A DNA stretch of 64,000 nt, from assembly GCF_003672135.1 (NCBI RefSeq), contig NC_039513.1:4030833-4094832 (forward strand), written 5' to 3'. Origin of the DNA: Ooceraea biroi (taxonomy: Eukaryota; Arthropoda; Insecta; Hymenoptera; Formicidae). Below, in pieces: positions 11,753 through 24,844 of the stretch; the stretch's first letter is position 1; each line of letters starts with the position of its first letter. A program made the position numbers and the translations under genes. The notes beneath the pieces are model-generated. The model did no database searches, had not been told where the DNA came from, and worked only from the letters and a program-made list of their open reading frames with translations.

Positions 11753-14700
11753 TATGTAAAGTATGTAATAATGTATGAATTATTGGCTCGCGCAAACTAT
11801 TTTCTAAAATTTCGAAACGCGTAAAGCATGCGATTGAATCGGTCACGGTATTTATGACGCATGTATTCCACTCGTTCAGTTCAGTTTAGTATCACTGTAA
11901 CATAAAAAAAGAGAAAATTATATTAGTCTCATTGCTGCTTTGATTTAGATTTAAATTTTAAATCGTATATTTTTCAAAAAATATCTGTCCGAATATATTT
12001 ACGATATAAGTTCGGAATATTTTTTACATTTGTGCGATGTAATCATATTTCTTTACAAGTTTCAATATAAAGTTAATTTTATTTAGTTATGTTTATAGTT
12101 ATTTGAGTATTCACACTTTATTGTATTGAATTATATGAATATGATTACATAAGCGTGATTAAATACGAAAGTTATCGAAATATTCATCATCGGAGTTATA
12201 TCGCAAAGTTTTCTGCTCAAACTTCCACAGAACTAAGTTAAGTTAATGCGTTAAAGACGAAGACGCACCTACGTGTTATATTTTCTAAATAATACTAAAA
12301 AGATGCAATTTATTATAAAATTCAATTAATAATTCGTTATAAAGAATATTATTGTATTATACTTGCGCTGATGTGTCAATCAATTTCATCAATGACAACA
12401 AAATGTTGCGCGATCTTGAATTTAATATCACTGATGTTAGTGCTTGTAACTTCAAAGATGCACAACACTGGTATGTGTGTATAAATACTTATATTGTCAT
12501 TACATAAAATTTTCATTTAAAATTATAATTTTACAATTGCTTATTCGTGTATACGATTTGCAATGACGCTGTGCGAAGTTTCTCGCAAAAGTCGATACCA
12601 ACTTTTATAAACTCATATCGATACTACTTTTATAGGCTTCTAACATTTTCTTCCATCTTCCGTTTTACGATATACGCCGGCTTTTGAATATTTATTGTAT
12701 TTATAAAAGCAGCAATTAAATATATAATTTCATAATATTTCCTATTTCTATGCCACCAATAAAAGGCGTTTGAAAAAAAATTAACATTTCATCGATAAAA
12801 CAAAGGACTCCAAGATATCCTTAACGGAGAGAGAAACGGAGACCGTGCATCGGACTGGAAGTCAGCGAGTAGCTTTCGCTATCGATCGCGCGCGTGGAAA
12901 CTAGCACAGCATTTGATCAATATGAACCTCTCTGCCCGCGCGTCGCTCCCTGACAAATTTGACTGCCGCCTTTTTTTATTATTACTGCAAACGTGCGGGA
13001 TCACGAAGGCGCTTGACTAGTGGCCGCACTAGCCAGTTCGTTTATCTTACAGTTGAACGAGTGTGACGTTGCTATATGACGACACGAGTCGCAGTTTCGT
13101 TAGTTTTATGAAGTTTTACGAAGTTCGAGAAATTGCACGGTAGAATAACCTTCCCCCTTTATGAAACGCAAAGCTAAAATTATATGTGCAACATCTGCAT
13201 ACGCAATATAGTTAAGAAGCGGAGAAGTAGTAGCAATATTCTAAACTTGGCGTTCAATATGTATATAGCACAGTAGTGAAATTTTATCTCCCGAAGTATT
13301 TATTATCCAAGGCGCAACGGTCATAAGAATCTTTCATTTTCGATAATTCGATTTTACATGCTGGAAATAGAAATAGAAATAAAAACACTTGGTCCAGATA
13401 AAATTTTAATAATCGAATAGATGCAAATTGTGAATAAAAGTGCATGTACATTTCGTTCAACGGATCTCTGGTTGCACGTTCTCAGAATATCAGCGAATAT
13501 AATCCTCACAAGCTTCTCTTGATATCACAATACGTGAAACAGGAGAAAATATATTTCAGGTATACGTCAGATTGTGATGTTTGCTCTGTATCTCGCAACT
13601 GTGCGTTTTGTAGTTAAACGACCTGATCGCGGTCCGAATCTCGCTAACGCGGCGGCAACGTCCGAACGAGCGAGTGGTGCAATATGGGATCTCAGAGGGA
13701 CGTTTGTTAAATGACTCGACGCTCCACGCAGACGGATGATGGATGAGGACGCGAGGTTCCTCGCCGCCCGGTAACTCGGAAAAACGGCGCCACCCTTACG
13801 CGGAATCCAATAAAACGCATTGGCGTGCCATGCCCATATATACCCAAGTACGATCGGTACGGAAATACAGGATCTAGATAAAACTACCTTGGACGAGCAG
13901 TGAGCTGAGCGCGGAACCATCGGCCAGGCCTGCCTCAAGACGGCCAACCATCATTTTTATCGCTAGCCGTACCCATCAACGACCAACCGACTCGACTCGC
14001 CGGACACTTAGATCTTCGTGCTTTCGATGCACTCCAACGAGAGATCGCTTAATTTTGTTTTATTGGACGATACGTTCCGTGACATTTCTGTTTGATAGGC
14101 GATACAGGATGTTGCGTAATATAAGCGAAGTTCATAAAAGAGATGGACCGAATGTCAAAATAAAACAATTATGTCAAAGTACGTGTTTAGTTCTTCATTT
14201 TCTTCATTTAAGATAGCAGTTTATTATCGAAAGAAATGTCTACCATGAGATGTGATGTGGATACATATCTTAACGTAATATATCGTAGTAGCCCATTCAA
14301 TGTTGCATAATGCACAAATTTTAAAAAATAGTAAAATGATAATAATGCATAATATAAACAGATTGAGTTTGATAATCGCTTTGTTACGTAGATATTATAT
14401 AATAATCACATGTTAATGCTACCAAATATTGCTAAACCATTCTACGTGGAGCGCACATAGATCACTGTAATTTTAGTTTCTTGCATTTTCGTGGATTCTA
14501 TCTCGATCATATCTCGGAAATACGTTGTAACAGACACGTGCAGTTTATTTCTTTGCGTGCCGACTGCCTTCTGATTCCGATGTTGACACACGTATTGATA
14601 GAATGAAATGATTTCTTGCGCAGGGAATATATCAGACCAATTCCGCGACATCGGGCACGTACGTACGAGGCGGGGGACGCGCGCGCGCAGAATCGAGGGG

Positions 14701-16358
14701 AATTTCGTAAGCTACCGGGATCTCCGTTCTACGGCGAGTAAAGCAAGAATACAATCAACGACGTCCATTCCCGCGAATTAGATTTCCGTCTACGTCAACG
14801 GCCCCTTTTGTTTCGCCGCGCATGAAAGAACACATCGGTGAAAAGTAGAAGAGGAAACGGCGCCGCTCCCCTCAGCCGCCACGATGCAGCGGCAAGACCT
14901 GGAGAGCAATTCTCTTGACAATTTGGCCTGGCGGTTCGCCAGGCGAGACCAGTCGATTCAACTAATCTAAGTTGCTTAGCACGACTTCGTTCGACTCGCC
15001 TCACCACCGCCGCCGCCAACACCACCCTCGTGGCCACCCTCAAAGACTTCGACTTAGCTCCCCGCATCGAAACCACCCCCGGCCGCCGCCGACCGCTATT
15101 CTATTCTCGCTCGGCGTCGAGGGAGCGTGTACGAGAGAAGAGCGGATTTTTACGCGCTTCCGCTTAACTAGGTGCGTTTCCGGGTAGCCACTTGCTCCAG
15201 AAGTTCGCGATCGAATATCGTGCCTGCATATCCGCTCGGCCGAGGAGTAGCAACGGTGCGCAATCGCTTTTATTTTTACTACGGCATTCGTTATTCGGTT
15301 AAGTTGAAAAAATTCGATAGCTCGCGTGAAACGTAATTTATTTAGCTCGAAAAAACTTTCATTTGTCTGTTGACAACTTTGCTCAGCAAATCATGCATGG
15401 AGAACTCTTATATGGGACGATGTTTCTTTATATCCTAAATCAAAGAAGAGATGGTACGCTAGAAAAGCAATAATTACAAAAACGTGAAGGAATATTCATC
15501 AAACGCGCGCTTTATCGGCCCTTTGTGTATATTCCTGGACTCGATAGGACGATCTTTGCGACCACTGTGACCAACAAACTACCCTGCAACTAGAATAAGT
15601 TTGCAACCGAACTGGGAAGCGGACGCTCGATGCACATCACGAGACGCCGTCGTAACTCGTCTGAGAACGCTGTTTCTTACGACATAATTGGTTGCCGCGC
15701 GGAATTGGTTTCGTACCTCGTTCGCCGGGATTCTGGAAACTTTACAGGCTCTCCACGACGACGGACACGACCCGATACGCGAGAGATATACGCCTGTTAA
15801 TTCCCCGTCCGCAGTGTCTCGGCTGCCGCAGTTTCCAAGCTGACGGGACGAAGGGGATGTTTGGGGTGAGGCTTTAGAGGCGATTACACGAATAAGTATG
15901 ATCCGCTCGCCCTTAACGTATTGTAAACGGCCGTTAAGTATCGATGAGGTGGAACAAACGGGCGCCCCAAAGGGGACGTCGATTGATGGATACCAGCGGG
16001 ATCTATTTATGGGAACGATCATAACTTTCAACGATGATTAATGCTAATCATTGCAGATTTATTCGTTCTTAGTACCGATAAAATTCCGCAAACTGACGTC
16101 ACTCTCTCAATATCAGTATTCAGTATTTTTTCAATATTTTTCTTAATCCTGACGTTCATCTCGATCTGTCGATCGCTCGGCATTTTCGGAGCGTCCTGAG
16201 CAAACTGAAATTATTACGTTGATTTTGCTGCTTAAGATCTTCAACACCGAAATTCCTACTACGGACGAATTAGACGATATGAGGGACGCGAGAGTTGGTA
16301 TCGTTCGGACTGTCGCAATTTGCACAGTCGATCCTGGAATTTCTGGCCACTCTCCTCC

Positions 16359-16382
16359 CCCACCCCCCTCTCTCTCTCTCTT
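16359..16382. repeat. (CT)n microsatellite
   Basis: A short CT dinucleotide run following a C-rich stretch. Confidence 0.85.
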
Positions 16383-17640
16383 TATTGGAGTTGTCCCTTT
16401 ATACGCATATGCTTCTGGTGGATAGAGAGAACAGAACGGAGGGTTGCTACCAACTATAACTTGATATCTCTTCGTCCCGCGGCACCGTTATCGCCAGGGT
16501 ATGTACACGTGGCATCGAGGGAGGTAAAGCTAGCCCCTCGCGTTAACTGCTTGACAAACTAAGTTAACGTTTCTTATGATGTAATTGGCTCCACGTAGTA
16601 CGGGGAGTCGCATACTTCGCGTCGTCGACGAGTACGAGGGTTACGCAGTGATAAAAGGGGGTGACTGATGAGACGCGGTGGAATCGTCATCGCAACGCAG
16701 TCGATATCAAGGAATCCGCGAGGGGGTAAGGGAGCAGCGCATGCGGTAAATTATACGTTCATTTGCGTGGAATACGCGTGCAAAGAGAACCAGGAAGGGC
16801 GTAATCGCAAAGAACGGGAATGTGCGTGTCTACGATTGGAAGGCGAGAAATCGCGATCGAGACTCGCGACAATTTCAACTCGTTTAATCCGCGAGGGCTT
16901 GCATCACGAAACACGCGTTCCTTTAATCTTTGGAATACCAAGATTAAACGCCATCCACTACACTACTGTAACTCTTGTTACGACTTCCGACTTGATTCTC
17001 TGCATGATTTGAAGTTAAATGTAAGGTCTTGTAAAATTAAGTAATTACGATATTACTGTACCGTCTTTCGGTAGAAGTTTCGGTAGAAACAATTTTTCTC
17101 TTTCTTCACGCTTTTGCATTCTATGTCGCAGAGTTTTGAGGGGAATCCAAAAGGTGTTTTTATAAATATTTAAGTTATAGAATATTTTAATGATTACTTC
17201 ACGAGTAATCAAAATATTGATATATTCATGCGCAAAAGAGAAAATTCAATTTAAACGCACCGTACAAATCGATTCTCGATTTCCTACATTTATCCTCTAC
17301 ACGAGGGAGGCACAATTTGCATGACGCACTACTTGGAGAATGTTATCGGGTCGAGCGGGAGCTAAGCAGGATCGACCGAGCATACACTCCAAATATAAGT
17401 TCACACAACTCACTCAATTTGAAAGGACTTCGCGCGAAGCTACGCGATCGTATCTTCTTTCACTTCTTCATGGAAGTATAGCGGTCCAGCTTCATCGTCC
17501 TCCCGATCGTCCATCAAAGTTCTGGCCAAGTTTGTCTCCCGCGTCACAACACTACAGTCCTTTCTTTCCATCCCGCTTTCTCGGCTCTTTCCTTTCCCAA
17601 TGAGGAAAAGAATCGTCCAAGATCTACCACGGTAAACCAG

Positions 17641-17775
17641 TGCGACTTTGTTCCCTTTCTCTTCTCTCCTTTCTCTTTCTCTCCCTTCTATTTCTCTCCT
17701 CATCTCGTCCAAACTTCCATTCCGTCTTACTTCGACTCCTCCGCCATCGTCCGTTTTTATCCCATCCCCTTCGTC
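17641..17775. repeat. Pyrimidine-rich low-complexity tract
   Basis: C/T-dominated sequence (TTTCTCTTCTCTCC-type). It gives Ser/Phe/Leu-rich frames on + and Glu/Arg/Lys-rich frames on -, accounting for the overlapping open frames of this region. Confidence 0.8.
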
Positions 17776-19186
17776 CAACCTGATCCTTTTTCCCCTTCAT
17801 CTATACGCTTCGGCGATAATAACCGGCGAACCGACGGTGCAAATCTCCAATCTCGTCTGGCAAATGGCCGATCTTGAGGCGCGCAGTGCTTTTGCCGAAC
17901 GGGACAAAAGAAGAAGTCCTTCCATGTATGTCCGTAGCTGCGAACCCGCGGAAATTTTTCGCCGGGATAAGACACATTGTTGGCCGGTGTGGACCTCCTG
18001 TGCGTCCTCCTGTTCTCTTTGTTTCTTTTTTCCTTCCCTTTTTGCGAATCGCTATTTTTCGTTCTCCCTTTCCATCGTTTTCTGAACACGTTCGAATGTC
18101 GTTTCCATCGCTTACCTCGCCGTTCCGGGTCCGGGCGGGAAAGAGAGATTTATAAGCGATGACACGTGAAAGTGGTCCATTTGCATCTCGCAAGCCGCTG
18201 CGCGTGGCGGCGTGTCGATTGCGCGTGAAGTATTTTCTTCGATTTTTTAAGATGCCGGCACGTTATTTCATACCGCGACGTTATAGAAAGTTCGTAGTAA
18301 ACAAATCGAGGCTCTTCGAGCGAATAAGCTTCTGCGTTGGATTTTATATTGGACAGTTTCTGAGAAAGAAAATCTCACCATTTTGTTGAGCCGTAAATCT
18401 CCGAGCTACGTAATGCGCGAATCCTTGCTTTGTACGTTTTATACAACTACGGTTTAAAAGATGTATTTTAATATCGCCGCGCATTCCATGTACTCCAGTT
18501 AATTCTGTAAAAAAGCTCAAGCTGTGGAAACGTTGTGCAGACATCCGGCGAGGTGTGCCTCTCTTGTCAATGAGCTCGTTTAGACAGTTTGCGGCTTCGC
18601 GAATTCACCGAGCTCTCAGTCTCCAATTTCTCGCATCGTTCTTGACAATATCATCGAAATCGTGTCGTGCCAATATTGCAGTCCCACTGGTTCGCTCAAG
18701 GAATACAATTTGCGTGATCAATAAGGAAACCATCAAAGCGGAAGTTTCCTTGCGCTTGAAGTTGGCTTTAAAGCGACAAGGATGTTCCAAGGGAAGAAAC
18801 AATGTTGTTGGACGGTCTTATCTCTCGCTTTCCGTCTTTCTCGCCTCCCTTTCTTCCTTCTCTCAACCTGTTATTCTTTGTCTTCTAAACATACGACGCT
18901 GCAGGTAAACGTTGAACCAACATTGTAAATCTCCGATGTTGTTTGGGAGCCGACTGGGGATCCCAGAATCCACCAGTATTGTCACGTAAAACGAGAAGAA
19001 AAAGATGTTGAGCGTTTAGAATCTCGGGTATATCGGAACCGTTAGAAAATCCGATGCGATAGATGGAGGTTTAGCGATTTTCTGATGCGCGTACTTTTAC
19101 GAAGCATGATGGAGACGCGACTTTCTTATTATAATGTAACACGATTTTATCTTCATGTTTATTTTAATCTCATTTTGTTTTTATAG

Positions 19187-19423
19187 AATCAAATGGAACC
19201 AAAATCATCGATTTCATTTGCACTTGGTGTGTGTACAATTATAACATGCAAAGAAAAAGAGTTTCTCTCTCTACATACACTTCTGTTTGCATTTCATTGC
19301 ATTGCATTTTACTTTACTTGCGTTTTCATTATTATCAAAGATAGCGCAGATAAATTCCGCATGAGACGGTGTGAGAGCTCCCTAATCTTATCCGTGAATG
19401 TCATGATGGAAGACGTGTCTTAA
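19187..19423 (+). CDS. Possible small membrane-protein ORF after a splice acceptor
   Basis: A good-looking acceptor (CATTTTGTTTTTATAG, ending 19186) is followed within 6 bases by ATG in strong context (ATCAAATGG). The frame runs 76 codons to a TAA. It has a hydrophobic stretch at about residues 28-48 (TLLFAFHCIAFYFTCVFIII) that could span a membrane. I do not recognise the protein. AT-rich DNA often gives hydrophobic frames by chance and no downstream exon is evident, so this is a weak candidate. Confidence 0.15.
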   Translation, partial: NQMEPKSSISFALGVCTIITCKEKEFLSLHTLLFAFHCIAFYFTCVFIIIKDSADKFRMRRCESSLILSVNVMMEDVS

Positions 19424-21840
19424 TTTTCACGTTCATTTACGATGCGTAATGCCGAGCGGAAAGTAGAAATGCAATGGTAATGACTTGCCGCGAGTTGCGG
19501 TTTGAACCCGCCGTGCTTCGAAAGCCATAAAAATTTTTCCGCGCAAATATTGCGACAGCGAAATCAGCTCTCTGAAATGAAATTAGCTTTCCATTTCCAA
19601 GTTATCTTCAGTTCTCGCTTGTAGTCGCGGCAGATGTAATCTCAAATTTTAATTTAACTTTATTATCGTCTTAATTATTCGCTGCATTAATCAGTAGGAA
19701 AAATACTTTGTGTCGTGCGTCGGAGATGTCAGAGTTAGTTACACGTAAAATCATTTCTACCTAATTTCGGGTATTATCCGGATTGTCTCTGCTTTATCTT
19801 GATAAACCAGAATTGCGGATTGTATTTTTAATTATTTTATATAAAGAGATGTAATATGTGAAATAGATATCTTTTTCATTGATACGTAATTAATGTCGAT
19901 ACGTACATAACGTTTTAGTTAATTGTCAGTATAATATTCTCGCTTGATGTACTAGTATTTGGATATTTATGTTACTGCTACACGATATCGCAAAGCGAGA
20001 CGAAACATGAAATGTATATTTTGATATCATTTTGCGTTAAAGTTGCAAATCTAACATCTACCCAGACTTGATCAAACACTTACAAGTTGCAAGGAGAATT
20101 AAAGAGATCTTGAAATTTCGCGGTGAAAGCATCGTCTTGTGAAAGCACCTCACGATATAACAAGTTGCCGTAACCGTCGGTAGCCACGACAAAAAAGAAA
20201 GCTTGATACGAGAAAGCTCAAGGTACCCAAATAAAATTGTTCGCTTGTAATCGAGTCCTTGAGAGGAAAAGCTGCGTCGTGGAAAAGCCTCGAACATCAA
20301 TACTAGTCGGTTGTGCATACGCCGCATTTTCCTTCCCTTACAAGGTTGCCTACGTAGGAAAAATCTCTGGAGAAATGTACGGAAATATACTAATGTGATT
20401 CATATTATACGCGATTAAATTTTTACATCAACTTTTAATTATATCAATACTTCCGCAGCTAAAGTCATCAAAAAATATTTTTTAAACAAACGAACCTGAA
20501 CTACTACATAAATTTTTACTAAAAACAGTTTCCGCCGAATTCTTCAAGGAGTTCACGTGCACACGAATATGTCGAGGAACACGTTGAATCTTGCGTTCCG
20601 CATGAGAGTCGAGCACCAGGATCCATTAATATCCGGTGCGACCCAGCGTCGCGCTGCGCGAGAGTCGTTCCGCGGAATGGAAAACCGCGCGGAAGTCATC
20701 GTCGCAAATGCGTTCTCGCGTAAAAAGCTCGGGTGTCACGCCGGCTGATGCTCTCGTCGCGATGCGACGCTACGGGGGTGACGATGACGAGCTCGGGGTG
20801 ACGAGGATACGGGATGGCGCGTCAGGGTCCGCGAGCAAGAAGACGGCGGGCAGCGGCGCGCGTGCACCACGAGAGAATACGGGCGAATTTAATTTCTACG
20901 TAACATTACACCCTAGGAGCGTTATACCGGCGCCGTTGTGCGCCTCCGGGGGCGGCCGCGGAGAGACACTCGATCGCAGGACTCCATTTGCGGTTTAGCA
21001 TAATGGAAACCCAACGCGCCCCGGGGGCCGTCCGCGTCCTCGTCCTCGACGTCTCGTCTCATCCCGTCTCACTCTGAATCTACCTCGTTCTCGTATTCTC
21101 CCGCTATGCTTGCGCGACCACGTAAGAATGGACGAAAATAAGTAAGCCGCGGGAATACAGCGTGAAAGATAAGCTCGCTGGTTCCCGTCGTACCGTTCAA
21201 CGTCAAGCACGGACCGCTGGCCATTTCATACGAGAGAATGCTCCGTAAATGCGACGCGCACCGTGGATTCTCATTGTGCATGAATATTGCTTCCTTTGTG
21301 TTATAAGATTGTTTATCGATTGAAGTGCGTGCGAGTGCTCGATTTTCAGAAACGAAAAATAGAAACGATCAAATATTATATTGATAGAATGTAATGGAAA
21401 AGTTTATAATATCTTTCTAATTTCTATATTAATTCTATTTATTAATTCTTTATTTTTTTCTAAATTCTCATTATATTAATTACAAATTCTCACACTTTGG
21501 AGAGGTATTTGTTGTAACACCTGTCAACAGTTAACGTATCAGTCGCTGACATCTACACGTTTCGTTGCTTCGAAGTGATAGCTGTGCACTCATTATCACT
21601 GCGCGGATAAGAGTTACACGTTCTCAGTTATAGGATACCATTTTACCGCTAAGATACCGCTAACGATACTAGTTGTCCGATTCTAAGATACGTCTGTCGT
21701 AACGTGAGAAGTACCAGAAATGTCCTCGAATCACGCGGCAGGCGTACATTCGCTGTCTCAATGGCTGTCATTCGCCAGACGAAAGTACCCCCTTCCCTCT
21801 TTGCGAGATTCATTCCAGGAGACTGACGCGAAACCGAGCC
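19424..21840. other. Non-coding stretch upstream of signal-peptide exon
   Basis: AT-rich to about 20540, then a CpG-rich island at 20560-21250, then AT-rich sequence to the splice acceptor at 21874. If the downstream exon is internal, this is intron or upstream leader. The frames at 20636-20998 and 21281-20995 are CpG-island shadows. Confidence 0.45.
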
Positions 21841-21947
21841 GCCGCGTCTTATTCCTTATCTTTTATTCTTACAGGGAGGCTGTGATGAGGGAAGTCGGCT
21901 AAAAGGAGCCCGTGTCGCGCAAGCGCCGGTAGAGGAGTATAGGAAAG
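21841..21947 (+). promoter_or_regulatory. 3' splice site plus 5' leader with short uORF
   Basis: The run TTATTCCTTATCTTTTATTC followed by TTACAG is a strong polypyrimidine tract and acceptor ending at 21874. The exon then starts GGAGGCTG. The leader 21875-21947 contains an upstream ATG at 21883 opening a five-codon frame (MREVG) closed by TAA before the main ATG. A short uORF of this kind commonly lowers translation of the main frame; that effect here is inference. Confidence 0.6.
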
Positions 21948-22035
21948 ATGCCGCTTTCCTTGAGAGTCTTATTAAGCCCGCTGCTGCTTCTAATCATCGC
22001 AGGAAGCACCGGCGCCTTCAGCTCCCGGCAAGGAG
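21948..22035 (+). CDS. Signal-peptide exon of a secreted or membrane protein
   Basis: This is the only host coding exon in the window that I find convincing. The ATG at 21948 has purines at -3 and just upstream (GGAAAGATG). It opens 29 codons plus one base, then meets AG|GTAAG at 22035/22036, so the intron is phase 1. The peptide has a short basic n-region (MPLSLR), a hydrophobic core VLLSPLLLLIIAG and a polar c-region STGAFSSRQG. Cleavage after about residue 23 (STGA|FSS) would fit. Phase-1 introns just after a signal peptide are typical of modular extracellular proteins such as immunoglobulin-type cell-surface proteins. This is a family tendency, not an identification. The mature domains must be in later exons that I could not place. 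Conservative gene name: none. Confidence 0.62.
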
Positions 22036-22083
22036 GTAAGAAACCTTCGCCTTGAACGACATTTTGTGCCGGCGGGGAGACAA

Positions 22084-22128
22084 TGACGATGACACCGACG
22101 GCGACGACGACGACGACGACAACGACGG
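22084..22128. repeat. (ACG)n microsatellite just inside the intron
   Basis: Imperfect GAC/ACG triplets about 50 bp downstream of the splice donor. On the minus strand it encodes the poly-Val run of an open frame at 22300-21899, which is a shadow. Confidence 0.9.
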
Positions 22129-22883
22129 TAGTCGTTACGAATTCCGCCTTTTCGTGGCTATAACAAATTTCCACGAGAATACTCGTGGTTTTACTCTTAC
22201 TCCCGCTGCGAAACACGTCGCAACGACGCTCCGTTGTGTCCTCAAGTTTTGAGATAGCGCATATTTCCGTCCCCACGGAGCTTCTGCCTGTCAATTTCAT
22301 ACTATTTGCACATTCGCCGACAAGCGTGAAAATACGTTATCGCGCGTTATTCGTTCGTTTATTTCGCATGCAACAATCGGAGGAAAATTCGCGGTGCATC
22401 CTCGGTGCAGAAATACATTAATAAGGAAGTAGAGCTCAATTAAATTCGGTCTGAATCAAGATATTTAAAGAAAATACGAGACTTCTATAATATTTAGAAG
22501 GAAAGAATCTTCTCAGACACATGATGCGCCCGCGCAAATCGACTTCTTTATGTTCTTGTAAAACACGCGAGTTCCTCCAGTGAAATCGCAGTACACGACA
22601 TAAGATCGACGATCGACGAACTACAACAAATATTGACGTGCATTTCAGTACGGGGATGAGGAGGAAACACACTACACTTCCGATCCTTTGGCCACTTAGA
22701 ACTCCCGTAAATATGTCGACTTATTTCGAGTATCATGTTCGCGGTTACTCGGTCTTTCACAGATATCGACAAAAGAATATGCGCACATATATGTAGGTGC
22801 ACCACTTGGGACAATGGTATAAGCAAAATATTTCCGCACCTTCCAGCATCCCCCACTGGTATCATCCATTCCTCTTCTGCTTC

Positions 22884-22922
22884 TTTCTCCCTCTCTCTCT
22901 CTCCCTTTCTCCGTTTCTCGCT
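22884..22922. repeat. CT-rich microsatellite
   Basis: CT dinucleotide run decaying into CCCTTTCTCC-type sequence. Confidence 0.75.
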
Positions 22923-23815
22923 CTAGCTGTATTTCCTCTCCGGTTGCATCTGAGAGGACGCCTCTTAGTGACCATTTCCTAGATTAAGGTCACCTGGAAA
23001 GCAAATAGTTGTCGGAGGAACGTAGAGGCGGGGAAACCGAGAGAGACAGAAGGAGAAAGAGGAACTCGGAGCAGTCGCACGGACGGTGAACTTCCGGTAT
23101 ATACGTTCCTGGAAAACTATTATGCGCGAAGGTCCGCTGCATTCGAGAGAAACTCGGCGCACTAGAATGTACGAGCGAGCGCTGGACAAATTGTCCCACG
23201 ATCCTCGCGACTCGCCAATGACGGTAAATCCTTCGTCGCACTCTGGAGAATGCGTTCGATCGATGCGACGTTGGATCAGTGGTTTCCAACCTTTTCCAAG
23301 AAGCGGATGCGCGAGTGATAAATAATCTCAGAGCACAGTCATTCGTTATTTAGTCACAGTTAATTCTAACGCGTTTGCAGTGTCCCATTGTATAGCGCGC
23401 GTACTAACAATGTGATGTTTTCCGCTCTTTAATTACAAAATGCAGTTTCCGCATTCAAAGTATAATCATTAAAAGCAGGAATAAAATGTATTGTAACGTT
23501 AAAACAGAAAGAGGGAAATGGATAATTATCGGACAGTTTCAATTACGCGATGAGTAGCACAGTCAGCGTGAATATTAATAGAATAAATACCCAATATGAG
23601 GAAAATCTCGATTGAATTATTACATTTTTCGCAGCTCGTCAGCGAAATAAATCTTATCTGGATTCGGATTACAAATTTAAGATTGTTGATACCGCATCAA
23701 AGTCGCTATCAAGATTTAAATATTAAAATATAAATTGCAATAAGAGAATACATTGTTCATACCGGCAAAATTACCATCTAGAATACACACAAAAATACAT
23801 CTCTCTCATGATTAT

Positions 23816-23903
23816 CACTTTTATAGTACAAAATGTATTTTGTATTGAGAAACACATTTTTTTTTCTATTTGCAAATAGAAAACATGTTTGACCATAAAA
23901 GTG
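23816..23903. repeat. Nested inverted repeats
   Basis: An outer imperfect pair (CACTTTTATAGTACAAAATG against the reverse complement of CATGTTTGACCATAAAAGTG) encloses a perfect inner hairpin, TTTTCTATTT-GC-AAATAGAAAA, at 23862-23883. It may be a decayed MITE or an RNA hairpin. No target duplication is obvious. Confidence 0.65.
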
Positions 23904-24818
23904 AATAAATTCGCCCACCGCTAGTTTCGGTTTTTCAACTTTTGCATGGAAATATGAGAATCCACAAGTGTTTGATTATAAATATTATAGTATTTATATA
24001 TGTATTTATCCGTTATATTTCTCGAGATATTAAATGTAACATTGTTCCATGTGATTCAAAAAGCAGAAGAAAAATTTCTTATATATAAAAATTAATCCCG
24101 TTACTTCGTATACCTTCGTGAATTTTACAGAAAACGGATTACGTACGTCTCCCAAAGTGAAATGAGTTGGACAATATTGAAGGAAAGGAAAGAGATCGCG
24201 TGCAAACAGATGAATAGATTTTAGGAACACTGTACGCCTCGAAAACTAATAACGCCGGTATACTTAACAAGTGTGTTTGGCATAGTCTTTGTCACCGTCT
24301 CGGTTATTTCGCGTCGACATGCCTCGCAATGATCAACGAACCGCGTATATATGCGCTCTCTGTCACATTTGCGAATGCAAACGCGCAATTTCCCGGAGAG
24401 ATCCGACTTAAATCCAACCCGGTACCGTATTTGGGTCAGAGCCCTTAACGTGCGCGCGGCCATTCTCGCGAGTCGAGGGTAAGACCCACCCTCTCAGTCG
24501 AGCGATTCTCGGGCAGACGTTGATTAGCTGGAAATTTATGCGCCCTCGTGTCGACGCTGACATCCGGTGGCGAATCTGTGGCCGTCCGCGAAGGGAAAGA
24601 AAAGTCCACGGTCGAGGAAGAACCCGGTCTCCCTAATCGTGCCGCAAACAAGATTATCTGATCGAATTTTAACGGGGCCTTCGCGTGATCCCCGACTGAC
24701 GATGTGCGACAGGATGAAGCGGCTTCGTCGACGCGGTCGGGTGCTCGTAAATACTTGTACTCGTACAGTGCGGACGTGTGTTTGAGCGTGTTTCCGTTCA
24801 ACTTAGCGAAGCGACAGC

Positions 24819-24844
24819 AACGACGACGGCGACGACGACGACGA
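24819..24844. repeat. (ACG)n microsatellite
   Basis: Short imperfect ACG/GCG triplet run in a CpG-rich block. Its reverse strand gives a poly-Arg run in a spurious minus-strand frame. Confidence 0.85.

Larger units (their letters stand above)
11753..19186. other. Non-coding stretch, no gene recognised
   Basis: AT-rich at 11760-13000, then CpG-rich islands at about 13560-14060, 14640-15260, 15540-16030, 16420-16920 and 17330-18560. All open frames overlap others and show compositional bias (Arg/Ser/Pro). A frame at 12342-12475 runs into a GTATGT donor-like site but has no recognised product. If a 5' non-coding exon of the 21.9-kb gene is in the window it probably lies in this stretch or upstream, but I cannot place it. 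Confidence 0.5.

Noticed and set aside
12342..12475. Open frame ending at a GTATGT donor-like site
   Set aside because: No acceptor, no recognisable protein and an AT-rich setting. A chance open frame is more likely.
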